DNA from: a virus
DNA length: 64,000 bases
Direction: 5' to 3' (one strand)
IMG/VR virus record: IMGVR_UViG_3300037606_000123
Location: 1-64,000 of that record
In this document: positions 52,824 through 62,236 of the stretch, piece after piece
Layout: each line of letters opens with the position of its first letter
Numbering within the stretch: position 1 is the stretch's first letter
Notes under the pieces: model-generated
Databases searched by the model: none
Told to the model about the DNA's origin: nothing
The model's input: only the letters and a program-made list of their open reading frames with translations
Program-made: the position numbers and the translations under genes

Positions 52824-54065
52824 TTATACTGGTTGTCCTATATTTCCAATAACAACAGCGATAACATTTATATTTGAACCGTTTGCAGTAATAGTAACAG
52901 TATTAACAGTTGTATTTACAATTGTAACTATATATTCTTCAAATGTTGAAGCATCATATACTGTTACAGATACATTACGTGTATTAAAATTATGTGTAAT
53001 TATTTGAGCACCCGCCATATCACCAATAGTTATAGCACTTGTTGCAACTTTACTTACATAATTACCTATTGTTAATTGATTAGAACCGTTTTTTGTAATT
53101 GTATTTGTATCTACTAAAACATTTAAACCTGTTCCTGTTGTTTGAATAGCACCAGTAGCATTTAAATTTACACCAATAGAATCTGGATTTACTGTTATTG
53201 AATTATCTGCTGCAACAACGTCAATAGTATTACCAGTTTTAGTTAAACCAAAACCACCAATAATTGTACCTGTTGCAGAAAATTGTGTAAATATTAAATC
53301 GTTTGTACCAACTACATCATTAGTTTGATTATTCGTACATGTCCAACCAGTATCAGCATTTATTGTACCTTCTTCTACAAACATAAAAGCGGATGCAACA
53401 TTATCTCCAATTTTAAAATCTAATGCTCTTGTCCAAGCTCCAGCATTTGCTAAGTAAATACCATCTTGTGTAGTTGTAGTTTGACCTGTTAGTAATACTC
53501 TATCATTTGCTAATAATGTAACACCATCTATTGTTAATAAACCACTTAATGCACTGTTTGATAATCCTATTACACGAACAGAATTTTTAACTTTTAATCC
53601 TTGCGCTACAGCATCAACATATGCTTTATTTGCACCATCGGTATTATTTATTGGTGTATCATTAATTGTTATTTTATTAATGATAGTATTACCATCAACA
53701 TCTCTAAGCATTAATGTTGATGCTGTAGCTGATTCTGTCGCGTTGTTTAATTTTGCTTTATCTGCTGCTGACATTGATCCTGCTGCAACTATTGTAGCTG
53801 GATCTAAAGATACTGTTGCAATACCATCAACATCAACAGTTACAGCAATACCGCCACCACCAGCAATAACATTTATTATATCTCCACCATAAGACCAGAC
53901 AGGACCTACAATATTAATACAAACACCAATTTGTAATTTTACAGTATCAAAGTATATTTGACCCAATTTCGGTGTTAATGGTGATGTAGCTGAATTTTCT
54001 ACCCTTGCTTTTAAAAGTTCATTTTGATTTAAATTTATATCAACTTTATAATTTCTTTGTGCCAT
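52824..54065 (-). CDS. Tail fibre protein
   Basis: 413 residues. YKVDINLNQNELLKARVENS opens the attachment domain. Blocks typical of Bacteroidetes phage fibres follow: GQIYFDTVKLQIGVC, GLKVKNSVRVIGLSN, DRVLLTGQTTTTQDGIYL, DTGWTCTNNQTNDVVGTNDL and GGFGLTKTGNTIDVVAADNS. The C-terminus ends in short beta strands (VTVYDASTFEEYIV). This is the most certain fibre gene in the window. Confidence 0.8.
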   Translation of the reverse strand: MAQRNYKVDINLNQNELLKARVENSATSPLTPKLGQIYFDTVKLQIGVCINIVGPVWSYGGDIINVIAGGGGIAVTVDVDGIATVSLDPATIVAAGSMSAADKAKLNNATESATASTLMLRDVDGNTIINKITINDTPINNTDGANKAYVDAVAQGLKVKNSVRVIGLSNSALSGLLTIDGVTLLANDRVLLTGQTTTTQDGIYLANAGAWTRALDFKIGDNVASAFMFVEEGTINADTGWTCTNNQTNDVVGTNDLIFTQFSATGTIIGGFGLTKTGNTIDVVAADNSITVNPDSIGVNLNATGAIQTTGTGLNVLVDTNTITKNGSNQLTIGNYVSKVATSAITIGDMAGAQIITHNFNTRNVSVTVYDASTFEEYIVTIVNTTVNTVTITANGSNINVIAVVIGNIGQPV

Positions 54066-54104
54066 AAATAAATAATATATTTTTTATTATATATATTATT
54101 TATT

Positions 54105-54362
54105 TTAAGAGATAATTGCAATACCTTCAACTGGATTATTAAATATTATTTGTAATTGCATATTATTAATATAATTTATTTCTCCCTCAATAGTTTTATT
54201 GTTTATATCATAAATTATAACATTTACATGTTTATTTAATAAGTGTGTGATATTCCAAGTTGTTAATGGGAATGGTTGAGTATATGTAAAAGACAAATTA
54301 AAATCTAATTTATCTTTTGATATAGATTGATTTTTAATTTGTTTACCTTTAATTATACTCAT
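54105..54362 (-). CDS. Short fibre-tip-like protein
   Basis: 85 residues. TWNITHLLNKHVNVIIYDIN, then GEINYINNMQLQIIFNNPVE follows the W-xI-H-L ... V-V-D-xxG ... I-xF pattern common at the C-terminus of phage fibre proteins, here as a separate gene. TATATAATTT lies directly before ATG. Confidence 0.6.
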   Translation of the reverse strand: MSIIKGKQIKNQSISKDKLDFNLSFTYTQPFPLTTWNITHLLNKHVNVIIYDINNKTIEGEINYINNMQLQIIFNNPVEGIAIIS

Positions 54363-54378
54363 AAATTATATATGAAAA

Positions 54379-54969
54379 TTATTTTGTAATTATATATTTA
54401 GACCAAAATTCAACTGATTTTTTATATAATTCATGATTTAATTTTACCCCATTACCTCCCTCTTTTTTACCTAATGCATTTCTGAAAATTGTTATCGGTG
54501 GCATTGGGTCTGGTTCTGATTCAGCACATCCTAAAATAGCAACAACACCCCATTCACAATCTTCACTTAATTCAAAATCAAATGTTTGTATTTCTGTATA
54601 ATATTCATTTAATAATTGTTTATACGTGTATAATACAAATACTAAATAATTTGCTTTTGGTTTTTTAAAATATTTTGGTAATTCTAACCATTCAGATAGT
54701 ACTGGTAATTCATTTGGTGTTCTTGAAGAATACCCTGTACGTAAAAACATATGTTGATCTATTGAACGTTCAATAACTCCTTGTTTTATTTCATTAAATT
54801 TATTTTCTATAATTAAATATTTACAATGATCATCTGGTGAATCAATTAAAATATGATCTGCATAATTAATATCTTTTAATAACAAAGTAGAAATATCTTC
54901 TGTTATTTTTGTACCAACAAATGATACATTAAATTGTCTTTTTACAAAATTCGTATATTCAATTATCAT
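54379..54969 (-). CDS. DUF3228-like protein
   Basis: 196 residues. TGYSSRTPNELPVLSEW (about 80-95) and ESEPDPMPPITIFRNALGKK (about 150-170) with a C-terminal FWSKYI match DUF3228 as I recall it (EPEPMDPMTMxRNxLGKxGG). This family occurs in bacteria, eukaryotes and phages without a settled role. The upstream gene overlaps by 11 bases. Confidence 0.7.
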   Translation of the reverse strand: MIIEYTNFVKRQFNVSFVGTKITEDISTLLLKDINYADHILIDSPDDHCKYLIIENKFNEIKQGVIERSIDQHMFLRTGYSSRTPNELPVLSEWLELPKYFKKPKANYLVFVLYTYKQLLNEYYTEIQTFDFELSEDCEWGVVAILGCAESEPDPMPPITIFRNALGKKEGGNGVKLNHELYKKSVEFWSKYIITK

Positions 54970-55393
54970 AATTAAAATTTATATTTTTTATATATTCGTA
55001 TAATATTGTCCAATCAGTTTCTGCATTAAATCCAGCTTTATCTTCTAATAATAAATTAAAATATATTTTTTTATTATAACAGCCTAAAGAATCATTATGA
55101 ATATCTAAATTTTCATTTGCATATTTAAAAATAATACTGTCTTTTTTAAAAAAAGATAAATATTTTGTTATTTCTGATGGGTGTGAACATGTATAAATAA
55201 TCAATACTATATCTTTACGTGTAGATAAATATTGTAATACTTCTTTTGAATTTGATATATATTCAGTAGGTAATCCATTTTTATTATAATTACCATACAC
55301 AATAGTATTATGTATATCTACAGCAATATATATTTTATCCCATTTTTTATCCTGAGCACTTAAATGCACTCTATGTAACGCGTCTATAAGCAT
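54959..55393 (-). CDS. HAD-like hydrolase
   Basis: 144 residues. IYIAVDIHNTIVYGN is a DxHxT variant of HAD motif I, LIIYTCSHP is motif II and LLLEDKAGFNAETDW the acidic motif. One of four HAD proteins in the window. Substrate unknown; nucleotides or RNA ends are likely in a phage. Confidence 0.65.
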   Translation of the reverse strand: MLIDALHRVHLSAQDKKWDKIYIAVDIHNTIVYGNYNKNGLPTEYISNSKEVLQYLSTRKDIVLIIYTCSHPSEITKYLSFFKKDSIIFKYANENLDIHNDSLGCYNKKIYFNLLLEDKAGFNAETDWTILYEYIKNINFNYDN

Positions 55394-55400
55394 AATATAA

Positions 55401-55688
55401 TTATTTTTTAATTTTTATTGTAATATATTCTAATTCTGGATCATATTCTGAAACACCAACTATATAATTACCTTCATTTGTCATAATAATATCAGAAAAA
55501 TGATATATTATATCTAATGTTTGAAATTCTATTGGTAATGTTTCATGAAAGTTATAATCATTTTTTGTGTAAATGTTTAAAATATCATATTCTATATTAC
55601 TAAAAATATCACATTTATATTGCTCTTTCAACCATTCTATAAATAAATTTTTTAATAATGTTTGATTCAATAATTGTACTACTTCCAT
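55401..55688 (-). CDS. Unknown small protein
   Basis: 95 residues from ATG 55688, chosen because it follows the stop of the repeat protein; an ATG at 55721 would overlap it. Acidic, with a Tyr-rich centre and GNYIVGVSEYDPELEYITI near the end. No family recognised. Confidence 0.6.
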   Translation of the reverse strand: MEVVQLLNQTLLKNLFIEWLKEQYKCDIFSNIEYDILNIYTKNDYNFHETLPIEFQTLDIIYHFSDIIMTNEGNYIVGVSEYDPELEYITIKIKK

Positions 55689-55693
55689 AATTT

Positions 55694-56707
55694 TTAATTT
55701 AAAACTGTAAATTTTTGGCATCTGATTTTGCCACCTGCATGAACTAAAGCAGCTAGATCATCTTTGTGAATTCTAACTTCTACAACCAATTCTTCGCAAT
55801 AATCAGTTGCCTGTGGTTTTGTCCAAACAGATAATCCAAATGAATTTTCATTATCATTATTGAAATCAGCATGACATTCATATTCTTGACCTTTTAAGTA
55901 TTGAAATTGAAAGTTAAATTTACTATAACGATCACTTCTAATACCTTTAAATCCATAAACATAATTACCTTTAACTACATATAAACCAGTCTTTTTAATA
56001 GCTTCTAATTTATAATCACCATTCATATATAACCAACTATTATTATTCAATCTTAATTTATGTTCAATAATAAAAGATTCAGATAACTTTTGATATTTTG
56101 ATATACAACCCCAATAAACATAATCTTTATGTTCAATTATAAACGATTCAGATAATTTTTGAAAACATGATATACGATCCCAAGAAACTTTATCTTTATG
56201 TTCTGTAATAAAAGATTCAGATAATTTTTGATTACTTGATATACGATCCCAATTAACTTTATCTTTAAATTCAATAATAAAAGATTCTGATAATTTCTGA
56301 TAATATGATATACAATCCCAATAAACTTTATCTTTATGTTCTGATATGAATGATTCTGATAATTTCTGATTATATGATATATAATTCCAATCAACATAAT
56401 CTTTATGTTCAGTAATGAATGATTCTGATAACTTTTGATAATATGATATACAAGTCCAATCAACTTTATCTTTAAATTCAGTAATAAAAGATTCTGATAA
56501 CTTTTGATACATCGATATATGATTCCAATATAATTTATTTAAGTCAATTTTATTTGATTTTTTGAATATTGATAATAATTCTGGATATTGATTTAAAACG
56601 TTATAATTAATATTTTTTTTAATTAATTTATCATATAAAACTTTCTTTAAATCTTTCGATTTTGTTTTAATATTCAATAATTCAATAATTTGTTCTGTTG
56701 TTCTCAT
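55694..56707 (-). CDS. Repeat protein with ISxxQKLSESFI units
   Basis: 337 residues. About seven 22-residue units of the form WDxISxxQKLSESFIxExKD, V/D W cover about 60-220. I recall the same unit in giant viruses and phages. The C-terminal 110 residues (YVVKGNYVYGFKGIRSDRYS, YCEELVVEVRIHKDDLAALV) form a separate conserved domain. Likely protein-protein binding; role unknown. Confidence 0.65.
   Translation of the reverse strand: MRTTEQIIELLNIKTKSKDLKKVLYDKLIKKNINYNVLNQYPELLSIFKKSNKIDLNKLYWNHISMYQKLSESFITEFKDKVDWTCISYYQKLSESFITEHKDYVDWNYISYNQKLSESFISEHKDKVYWDCISYYQKLSESFIIEFKDKVNWDRISSNQKLSESFITEHKDKVSWDRISCFQKLSESFIIEHKDYVYWGCISKYQKLSESFIIEHKLRLNNNSWLYMNGDYKLEAIKKTGLYVVKGNYVYGFKGIRSDRYSKFNFQFQYLKGQEYECHADFNNDNENSFGLSVWTKPQATDYCEELVVEVRIHKDDLAALVHAGGKIRCQKFTVLN
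56062..56520 (-). repeat. 66-bp tandem repeats inside the repeat-protein gene
   Basis: Seven units of 66 bp, each with GATTCAGATAA and TTTTGATA words. They are in frame and encode the 22-residue protein repeat, so this is not a CRISPR. Confidence 0.85.
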
Positions 56708-56763
56708 ATTTTAATAATATATAATAATAGAACAAAAATATAAATAATAAACAACAAATAAAA

Positions 56764-57780
56764 ATGTATAGAAGTATAAATGAATTTTTCTTTTCAAAAC
56801 ATTATATGTATGATGCAAATAATAGATTTAATTTAAGAATAAAAAACGCAAAGATTTTAAATAGTTTTCAAGATCCAATTAAGGCAGATTTAAGATTAAA
56901 AAAGGCATTATATTATTATGCATTAGAATTATTAGATAAATCATCTATTGCAATACAACCGATTGCTATTGCTTTTGGTAATATATATTTTAGAGAAAAC
57001 AGTAGATTACAAGCGGCAGAAATTGAAATTGATAATATTGTTAAAGGTAATGTTTATGTAGCAGTTATAAAAGAGCAAACCGTTGTAACATTATTATTAA
57101 TGCCATTAACAATTAGTAATGAAGATATAGCTAAAAAAATATATGATCATGATGGAACAACAATTAAACAGTTGCGTGATATGGATTTTAAAGAATTATC
57201 TTTTAATGATAAAAAACGCAAAACTATAGTTATAGATTTAGATATGTCTGATGTTGATTTTATGAATTTATATCCGGTTGTAACATTAAAAAATAATAAA
57301 ATAACTACAGCTAGTGGTTTATCCAAAATTGAATTAGATGAGATAACAAATAAGAAAGAGGTTAAAAAAGAACGAACATTTTCTATTAATGCAATACCGC
57401 AAGAATTTAAAGCATTAGTACCAAATAAAGAGTTTGTTATTTATGAAGGTATGGAAATATATGTACCATATCCAGATGGACCAAAGAAAAAGAAAATAAG
57501 AAAATTGATTATAGATGAGACTGGAACAAGTCGTAAATTTTCATTAGAATTTGAAAATACACTTAAACCAATGATATTAGATTTAAATACAACATTTATT
57601 ATATCACCAAAAATGTCTAATGATGTTTATAAAAAATTATTAATAGGTTTTAATTTAGATGAAAACACTGAATTAGATTTTCAAGGACCTATAACTAAAT
57701 TTAATTTTTATAAACTTGGTAAAGGTGGTTCTAAAGTAAATAAACTTGGAGTTATAATAGATCCAAAGATGTATTTTTAA
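56764..57780 (+). CDS. Unknown protein with SINEF start
   Basis: 338 residues. MYRSINEFFFSKHYMYDANN resembles the MITxINEF leader. A basic helical part (KNAKILNSFQDPIKADLRLK) precedes beta-rich sequence. No family recognised. The gene converges on and overlaps the polymerase-like gene by 29 bases, which is unusual in this genome. Possible packaged or structural protein. Confidence 0.6.
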   Translation: MYRSINEFFFSKHYMYDANNRFNLRIKNAKILNSFQDPIKADLRLKKALYYYALELLDKSSIAIQPIAIAFGNIYFRENSRLQAAEIEIDNIVKGNVYVAVIKEQTVVTLLLMPLTISNEDIAKKIYDHDGTTIKQLRDMDFKELSFNDKKRKTIVIDLDMSDVDFMNLYPVVTLKNNKITTASGLSKIELDEITNKKEVKKERTFSINAIPQEFKALVPNKEFVIYEGMEIYVPYPDGPKKKKIRKLIIDETGTSRKFSLEFENTLKPMILDLNTTFIISPKMSNDVYKKLLIGFNLDENTELDFQGPITKFNFYKLGKGGSKVNKLGVIIDPKMYF

Positions 57781-58894
57781 TTATTAATTCGTTTAGTGAT
57801 TGTATAAATATTGTTTTAACTTTAACATATGCATATTCAGGAATTATAATACTATCATGTATTGTAATTATAGGTAAATTATTATATTCAGCTAAAACAT
57901 TAGGAATTAATTTATTAAAAATAAAATTAGATTCAATTCTTTGTAATTTATGTGCAATAATTTTATAATTTTTATTTTGTTTTTTATATGCACAGATCCA
58001 TTCATAGACATCAGGATATAAATTATTAAATAATATGTTCCAATAATTTTTAGACATGTTACGACCAAATAATACTGAATAAATATTTACTTTAACTTCT
58101 TTTCTATCTTTACCACTTATATCTTTTATTTTATCATATATAACACCAGTCATAACATCTGTATCAAATCCATTAAATTTAATGAATCCATTTTGTCTCA
58201 TTAATAAATATAAAAAAAACGGCTGCGAATTAGTAATATCAATTTCTTTTATTTTATCTTTTCCAAAAGTTAAAAAATTATTTCTAATATCTTTTTTTAA
58301 TATTGTGTAATTTGTATGAAATCTACCATAATTATCAAAACTATAATAAATATCTTTAATAGCAATTTTATTACATGCATTTAAATTCATTAAATGTGCT
58401 TTATCATTTATATCTATATTATTATCTATCCACTGTTTAGCCCCAACAATATTTAAATCCATTTTATATAAATCTTTAATTAATTTATTTTTCAATGTAT
58501 CTGAAATTAAATTATTAGCTATATTTAATTGTATCGTTTTATCATATAATTTTTTTGGTACATCTACAGTAATTGATAAATACCCGTTTCTTTTTGTTTT
58601 TTCTGTTAATTTATAACATTTAGATTTAATGCCAGAACTATAATTCTTAAATAAGTAAATAAAATTATATTCCATTAAATATTCGATATACTTAACATAT
58701 GAATTACCATATAAAGATTTCAAAACACGAGAATTTAATTTCATATTATCTTTATTAAAACATATATATCTATTCAAAAACATATCAATAATATTTATCA
58801 TATTAATAGTTTTTAATCTTGTCTCTTTATAATTAATATACTTTTTAGTATAAATATCTTTTAAAATAGGACTAATATATTTTAAATTTTGCAT
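57752..58894 (-). CDS. Short family-A DNA polymerase-like protein
   Basis: 380 residues. The palm and fingers motifs are visible: motif A IKEIDITNSQPFFLYLL (Asp near 219), motif B DRKEVKVNIYSVLFGR (Arg 264, Lys 268, Tyr 272, Gly 277) and motif C ITIHDSI (His-Asp near 346-347). There is no exonuclease domain. The N-terminal 100 residues (SLYGNSYVKYIEYLMEYNFI) look like a winged helix. The protein is half the length of normal PolA or gp43, so it may be a specialised polymerase or inactive relative. It is divergent from the RecA-like gene. Confidence 0.6.
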   Translation of the reverse strand: MQNLKYISPILKDIYTKKYINYKETRLKTINMINIIDMFLNRYICFNKDNMKLNSRVLKSLYGNSYVKYIEYLMEYNFIYLFKNYSSGIKSKCYKLTEKTKRNGYLSITVDVPKKLYDKTIQLNIANNLISDTLKNKLIKDLYKMDLNIVGAKQWIDNNIDINDKAHLMNLNACNKIAIKDIYYSFDNYGRFHTNYTILKKDIRNNFLTFGKDKIKEIDITNSQPFFLYLLMRQNGFIKFNGFDTDVMTGVIYDKIKDISGKDRKEVKVNIYSVLFGRNMSKNYWNILFNNLYPDVYEWICAYKKQNKNYKIIAHKLQRIESNFIFNKLIPNVLAEYNNLPIITIHDSIIIPEYAYVKVKTIFIQSLNELIIKNTSLDLL

Positions 58895-58969
58895 ACAACT
58901 ATTAGTATAAATATTAATAAAAGTTTAAAAAATGATTTTTAATATTTATAATATTTTAATTATTTTTAC

Positions 58970-59014
58970 TTATATATCATATGTGTCCACTTTATTTTCA
59001 AGGAAAATTAAACT
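58970..59014 (+). promoter_or_regulatory. 45-bp shared intergenic element, copy B
   Basis: Nearly identical to 23541-23585, including ATGTGTCCACTTTATTTT and GAAAATTAAACT, and the sequences to the left also share AAGTTTAAAA. It lies 104 bases upstream of the RecA-like gene, between divergent genes. Confidence 0.7.
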
Positions 59015-59083
59015 TTTTTATTTAATACAATATAATAATGTTATTATTTTTTAGTTTTTATTTTTTTAATTCAAATAATTTAT

Positions 59084-59091
59084 TATCTTTG
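59084..59091 (+). promoter_or_regulatory. Predicted -7 box TATCTTTG
   Basis: TATCTTTGTAATG, 27 bases before ATG 59119. A minimal ATG TTC AAT TAA frame follows the box. Confidence 0.6.
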
Positions 59092-59118
59092 TAATGTTCA
59101 ATTAATAAATATAAAAAA

Positions 59119-60201
59119 ATGTCACAAAAAATTTCACAAAAAGATATAGTGTTTGATTTTTTAAAAACTGTATCACCAACACAATCATCTTTATCTGTAT
59201 GGGAAGAGTTTGAAACAGCTAATCCAGGGTTTAATAAAAAAAATTATAGTTTTTATAGAAATCAAGCAATAAATGATGGGATATATGTACAAGTTAAAAA
59301 AAGACTTGTAACTGATATAAATACATTAAAAGTATTTAACGAAAAAGAATTAGTTGTTAAAACAATTAATCTTGATACTATTGATCCTGCAAAATTTAAA
59401 GCAATACCAACAGGTACACCATTTGATAAAATTGCATCTAAGCGTTTAGGAATAATGCCTGGAACTGCATATATGATTACAGGTGAATCTGGTGCAGGTA
59501 AAACAACTGTATCTACAAATATTGCAGATTATTTAAAAGAAAACAATGAAGGATATACTGCGGGATTTATTTCAGGTGAAATGGATGAAAATGATTGGAC
59601 AGAAGAATGTTTAGACAATCCAAGATTAGCTGATTTAGAAACTGTATTTTTATTAGATTATTTAGATGCTTCAAATTATGTTGAAATTTTAGTTGAAAGT
59701 TTATCAAAATGGAATTTTGTAATTCTTGATTCGTTTGAAGTTGTAATTGATCAATTAAAAGATATAAAAGGTTGGACTGCAAAAAAAGCAGAAGCAGAAT
59801 TAATTAATATGCTCAGAAAAGCAGCAGCAGAATCTAATTGTACAGTTCTTGCAATTCAACAATATACAAAAGGTGGTACATTTGTTGGGTCTAATAAAAT
59901 CAAACACTTATTAACAGGAATGATTTTTGTTAGATTTGATAAACACGGAGATCGTTATATCGAATTTGTTAAAAACCGTCGAGGTGGACATATGATAGGA
60001 AAACATATGTATTTTACTAAAAATAAAGAAACAGGTAGAATTGAATTTGATGATTTACGATTTGAAAATGATGCAGCTTTAGTATCTTTTAATCAAGATG
60101 AAGCTACAAAAATTCAAGAAGAAGTTGGTATCTTTGATGATTTAATTATGTTACAAGCAGAAGCGGCACAAAAACGTAGAGAAGAATTATTAGCAATTTA
60201 A
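59119..60201 (+). CDS. RecA/RadA-like ATPase
   Basis: 360 residues. The N-terminal 80 residues look like a winged helix (QKDIVFDFLKTVSP, NYSFYRNQAINDGIYVQV). The ATPase core has Walker A GESGAGKTT at about 122-130, GFISGEMDENDW, Walker B VILDSFEV and an internal AIQQYTKGGTF. It resembles RadA/Sms more than UvsX. It may serve recombination or helicase loading. DNA-binding loops of UvsX are not evident, so recombinase identity is open. Followed by another DNA-metabolism-like gene with its own promoter. Confidence 0.75.
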   Translation: MSQKISQKDIVFDFLKTVSPTQSSLSVWEEFETANPGFNKKNYSFYRNQAINDGIYVQVKKRLVTDINTLKVFNEKELVVKTINLDTIDPAKFKAIPTGTPFDKIASKRLGIMPGTAYMITGESGAGKTTVSTNIADYLKENNEGYTAGFISGEMDENDWTEECLDNPRLADLETVFLLDYLDASNYVEILVESLSKWNFVILDSFEVVIDQLKDIKGWTAKKAEAELINMLRKAAAESNCTVLAIQQYTKGGTFVGSNKIKHLLTGMIFVRFDKHGDRYIEFVKNRRGGHMIGKHMYFTKNKETGRIEFDDLRFENDAALVSFNQDEATKIQEEVGIFDDLIMLQAEAAQKRREELLAI

Positions 60202-60242
60202 AAATAATTAATAAAATATTTTTTTTATTAAAAAAGAATTAC

Positions 60243-60250
60243 TATATTTG
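60243..60250 (+). promoter_or_regulatory. Predicted -7 box TATATTTG
   Basis: TATATTTG preceded by a T-rich stretch (60220-60230), 37 bases before ATG 60288. Confidence 0.6.
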
Positions 60251-60287
60251 TTAAACAATATAAATAAATAATTATATAAATAATATT

Positions 60288-61427
60288 ATGGCACAATCAA
60301 AATTAAATAGTACAAACGTTTCACAAGAACAGTATAATGAATTTAAAGAAAAAGCATTAAATCATTCGATTGTTAGACGTGTTATTTCATTCAAGGATTT
60401 AACATTAATAAGCGATAGTATTATCGAGTATAGTGGTGTGCAATTTCAAATGACAGAAAATGCATTTAAATCATTAGTGAAAATATTAGGTTTATCTAAT
60501 GGTGTAATGGAAACAATTACAAAACAATTAGGTGAATCAGTAACAAATAAATTGTTATCAATGATGAAAGTTGCAATGAGTAGCGATACATCAAAAAATA
60601 CAATTTGTATTTTAGTAGATAAAAAAACAAGTAAAATAGTTGGATTTAGTAAATCAGCTCAATCAATTTTATCAAACAACGCATATTTTACATTGTTTGA
60701 ACAAACAATGAATAACCATACAGGAATGCACATTAAAAATATGGGTATTACTGAAAATGGAAATATTGAAATTTCTGTTTTAAATGACAATTGGGAATTT
60801 AATGTTGGGGGATTGAGTGATGAATATTTTAAATCTGGTTTAGTATTTATTAATACACCAGATTCAACAATTATTAATCCATTTAACGAACGTCTAGTTT
60901 GTACTAATGGTATGGTTGTTTCTGATAATGGTTTGTCATTAATCCTTAAAAATGGAGATGCAAATTCTATAAGTGGTTTCTTTGATGCTGTTCGTAATTT
61001 AAGTGGTACAATTAATTTTGAAAAAGAATTTAAAAATCGTATCATTAAAATGATGGACACAAAAGCATCATACGGCGAAGTTCTTAGTGTTAGAAAAAAT
61101 GTTGAATACCACGTTTCAAATATTAGTCACCCTGATGTAAGAGCAAGCGTAGAACAATTTATTCCAACACAATATATTCATCGTTCATTTTTAGATCAAA
61201 AAGTGGATATTTATAAAATTGATAGTAAGAATTATGCGAAAATTAACACGATGTTAACGGTTTGGGATTTAGTAAATAGATTGACAGATTTATCATCACA
61301 TCCTGTTAAATACGGTTTTGAACTACAACACGGAAATAGTTCTATTTTTGAATTACAAAAAGCGGCTGGTAATTTATCATTTAAAAAGCAATACGATTTA
61401 GAATGTGCGGTTAAACAAATTTTCTAA
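60288..61427 (+). CDS. DUF932-like DNA-metabolism protein
   Basis: 379 residues. NAFKSLVKILGLSNG, INPFNERLVCTNGMVVSDNG and FDAVRNLSGTINFEKEFKNR follow the outline of DUF932 phage/plasmid proteins, usually near recombination genes. The match is by eye only. It may bind DNA or anneal strands, but no activity is known. Own promoter, and a terminator follows. Confidence 0.55.
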   Translation: MAQSKLNSTNVSQEQYNEFKEKALNHSIVRRVISFKDLTLISDSIIEYSGVQFQMTENAFKSLVKILGLSNGVMETITKQLGESVTNKLLSMMKVAMSSDTSKNTICILVDKKTSKIVGFSKSAQSILSNNAYFTLFEQTMNNHTGMHIKNMGITENGNIEISVLNDNWEFNVGGLSDEYFKSGLVFINTPDSTIINPFNERLVCTNGMVVSDNGLSLILKNGDANSISGFFDAVRNLSGTINFEKEFKNRIIKMMDTKASYGEVLSVRKNVEYHVSNISHPDVRASVEQFIPTQYIHRSFLDQKVDIYKIDSKNYAKINTMLTVWDLVNRLTDLSSHPVKYGFELQHGNSSIFELQKAAGNLSFKKQYDLECAVKQIF

Positions 61428-61447
61428 ATATTATTAGTTGAACAATT

Positions 61448-61478
61448 AAACCTATTAAGAAATTAATAGGTTTTTTTT
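61448..61478 (+). terminator. Hairpin terminator
   Basis: AAACCTATTA (61448-61457) pairs with TAATAGGTTT (61464-61473), followed by T residues. Confidence 0.8.
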
Positions 61479-61510
61479 ATATATATAATATATAAAAAAA
61501 ACGTAATAAT

Positions 61511-62218
61511 ATGCATCAAAAAAATTTAACACCAATACAAGATGGTGAAATTGTTAAATTACAAAAACCTTTAAATAATACATTTTCTGATCATGTTAAA
61601 AATAATGATGGAATTGTATTGGCCACATGCGATAATTGTAAAGCTGAAAATGTTAATATTGAAGATCACATATGTAAAACATTAGTTACATTACCTAATC
61701 CATCAGATATGGTTACAACTATAGAAAATTTTAAAAAAATAATAAAAGAAAATATGTTTACAACAAGAAAAGAATTTATTAATTCATTAAATGAAAATTC
61801 AAACAATACAGAATTAAAAACATTAGAAGACAATATGTATTTTGTGATTAAATCATCGGAATTACGAATTACTAAAAATTCATATAATGATGGTGAAACT
61901 GGTGAAACTACACACAGTGATACTGGTTTAGAAAAAAAACAATATAAAAACGTACAAGAAATTTTAGATCAAATAGATAGTCGTCTTACAAGTGATAGTT
62001 TAACTATTATGGATGATAGAATTATTTGTAGTTATTTAGGTGGAATGTCTGATGATAATAATTATGTTGCAACTGATTCATTAAAATACAATCAATGGAA
62101 AAATGATGAATTAGAATTGTACACATTTGATTATGATATAGTTATTGAAATTGTAGTTAAAACTAATTATACATCTCAAGATTTATCTAATTTATTAGGT
62201 ATTGCAAATTATGATTAA
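61511..62218 (+). CDS. Unknown protein
   Basis: 235 residues. A CxxC with HIC near residues 40-56 (ATCDNCKAENVNIEDHICK) could be a zinc site. The segment FINSLNENSNN is like the leader family found within other proteins. No family recognised. It starts an operon with the next two genes. Confidence 0.6.
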   Translation: MHQKNLTPIQDGEIVKLQKPLNNTFSDHVKNNDGIVLATCDNCKAENVNIEDHICKTLVTLPNPSDMVTTIENFKKIIKENMFTTRKEFINSLNENSNNTELKTLEDNMYFVIKSSELRITKNSYNDGETGETTHSDTGLEKKQYKNVQEILDQIDSRLTSDSLTIMDDRIICSYLGGMSDDNNYVATDSLKYNQWKNDELELYTFDYDIVIEIVVKTNYTSQDLSNLLGIANYD

Positions 62219-62236
62219 TAAATAAATAAATTAGAT

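Noticed and set aside
56062-56520. CRISPR-like regular 66-bp repeats
   Set aside because: Repeats are contiguous, in frame and encode the 22-residue protein unit; there are no spacers.
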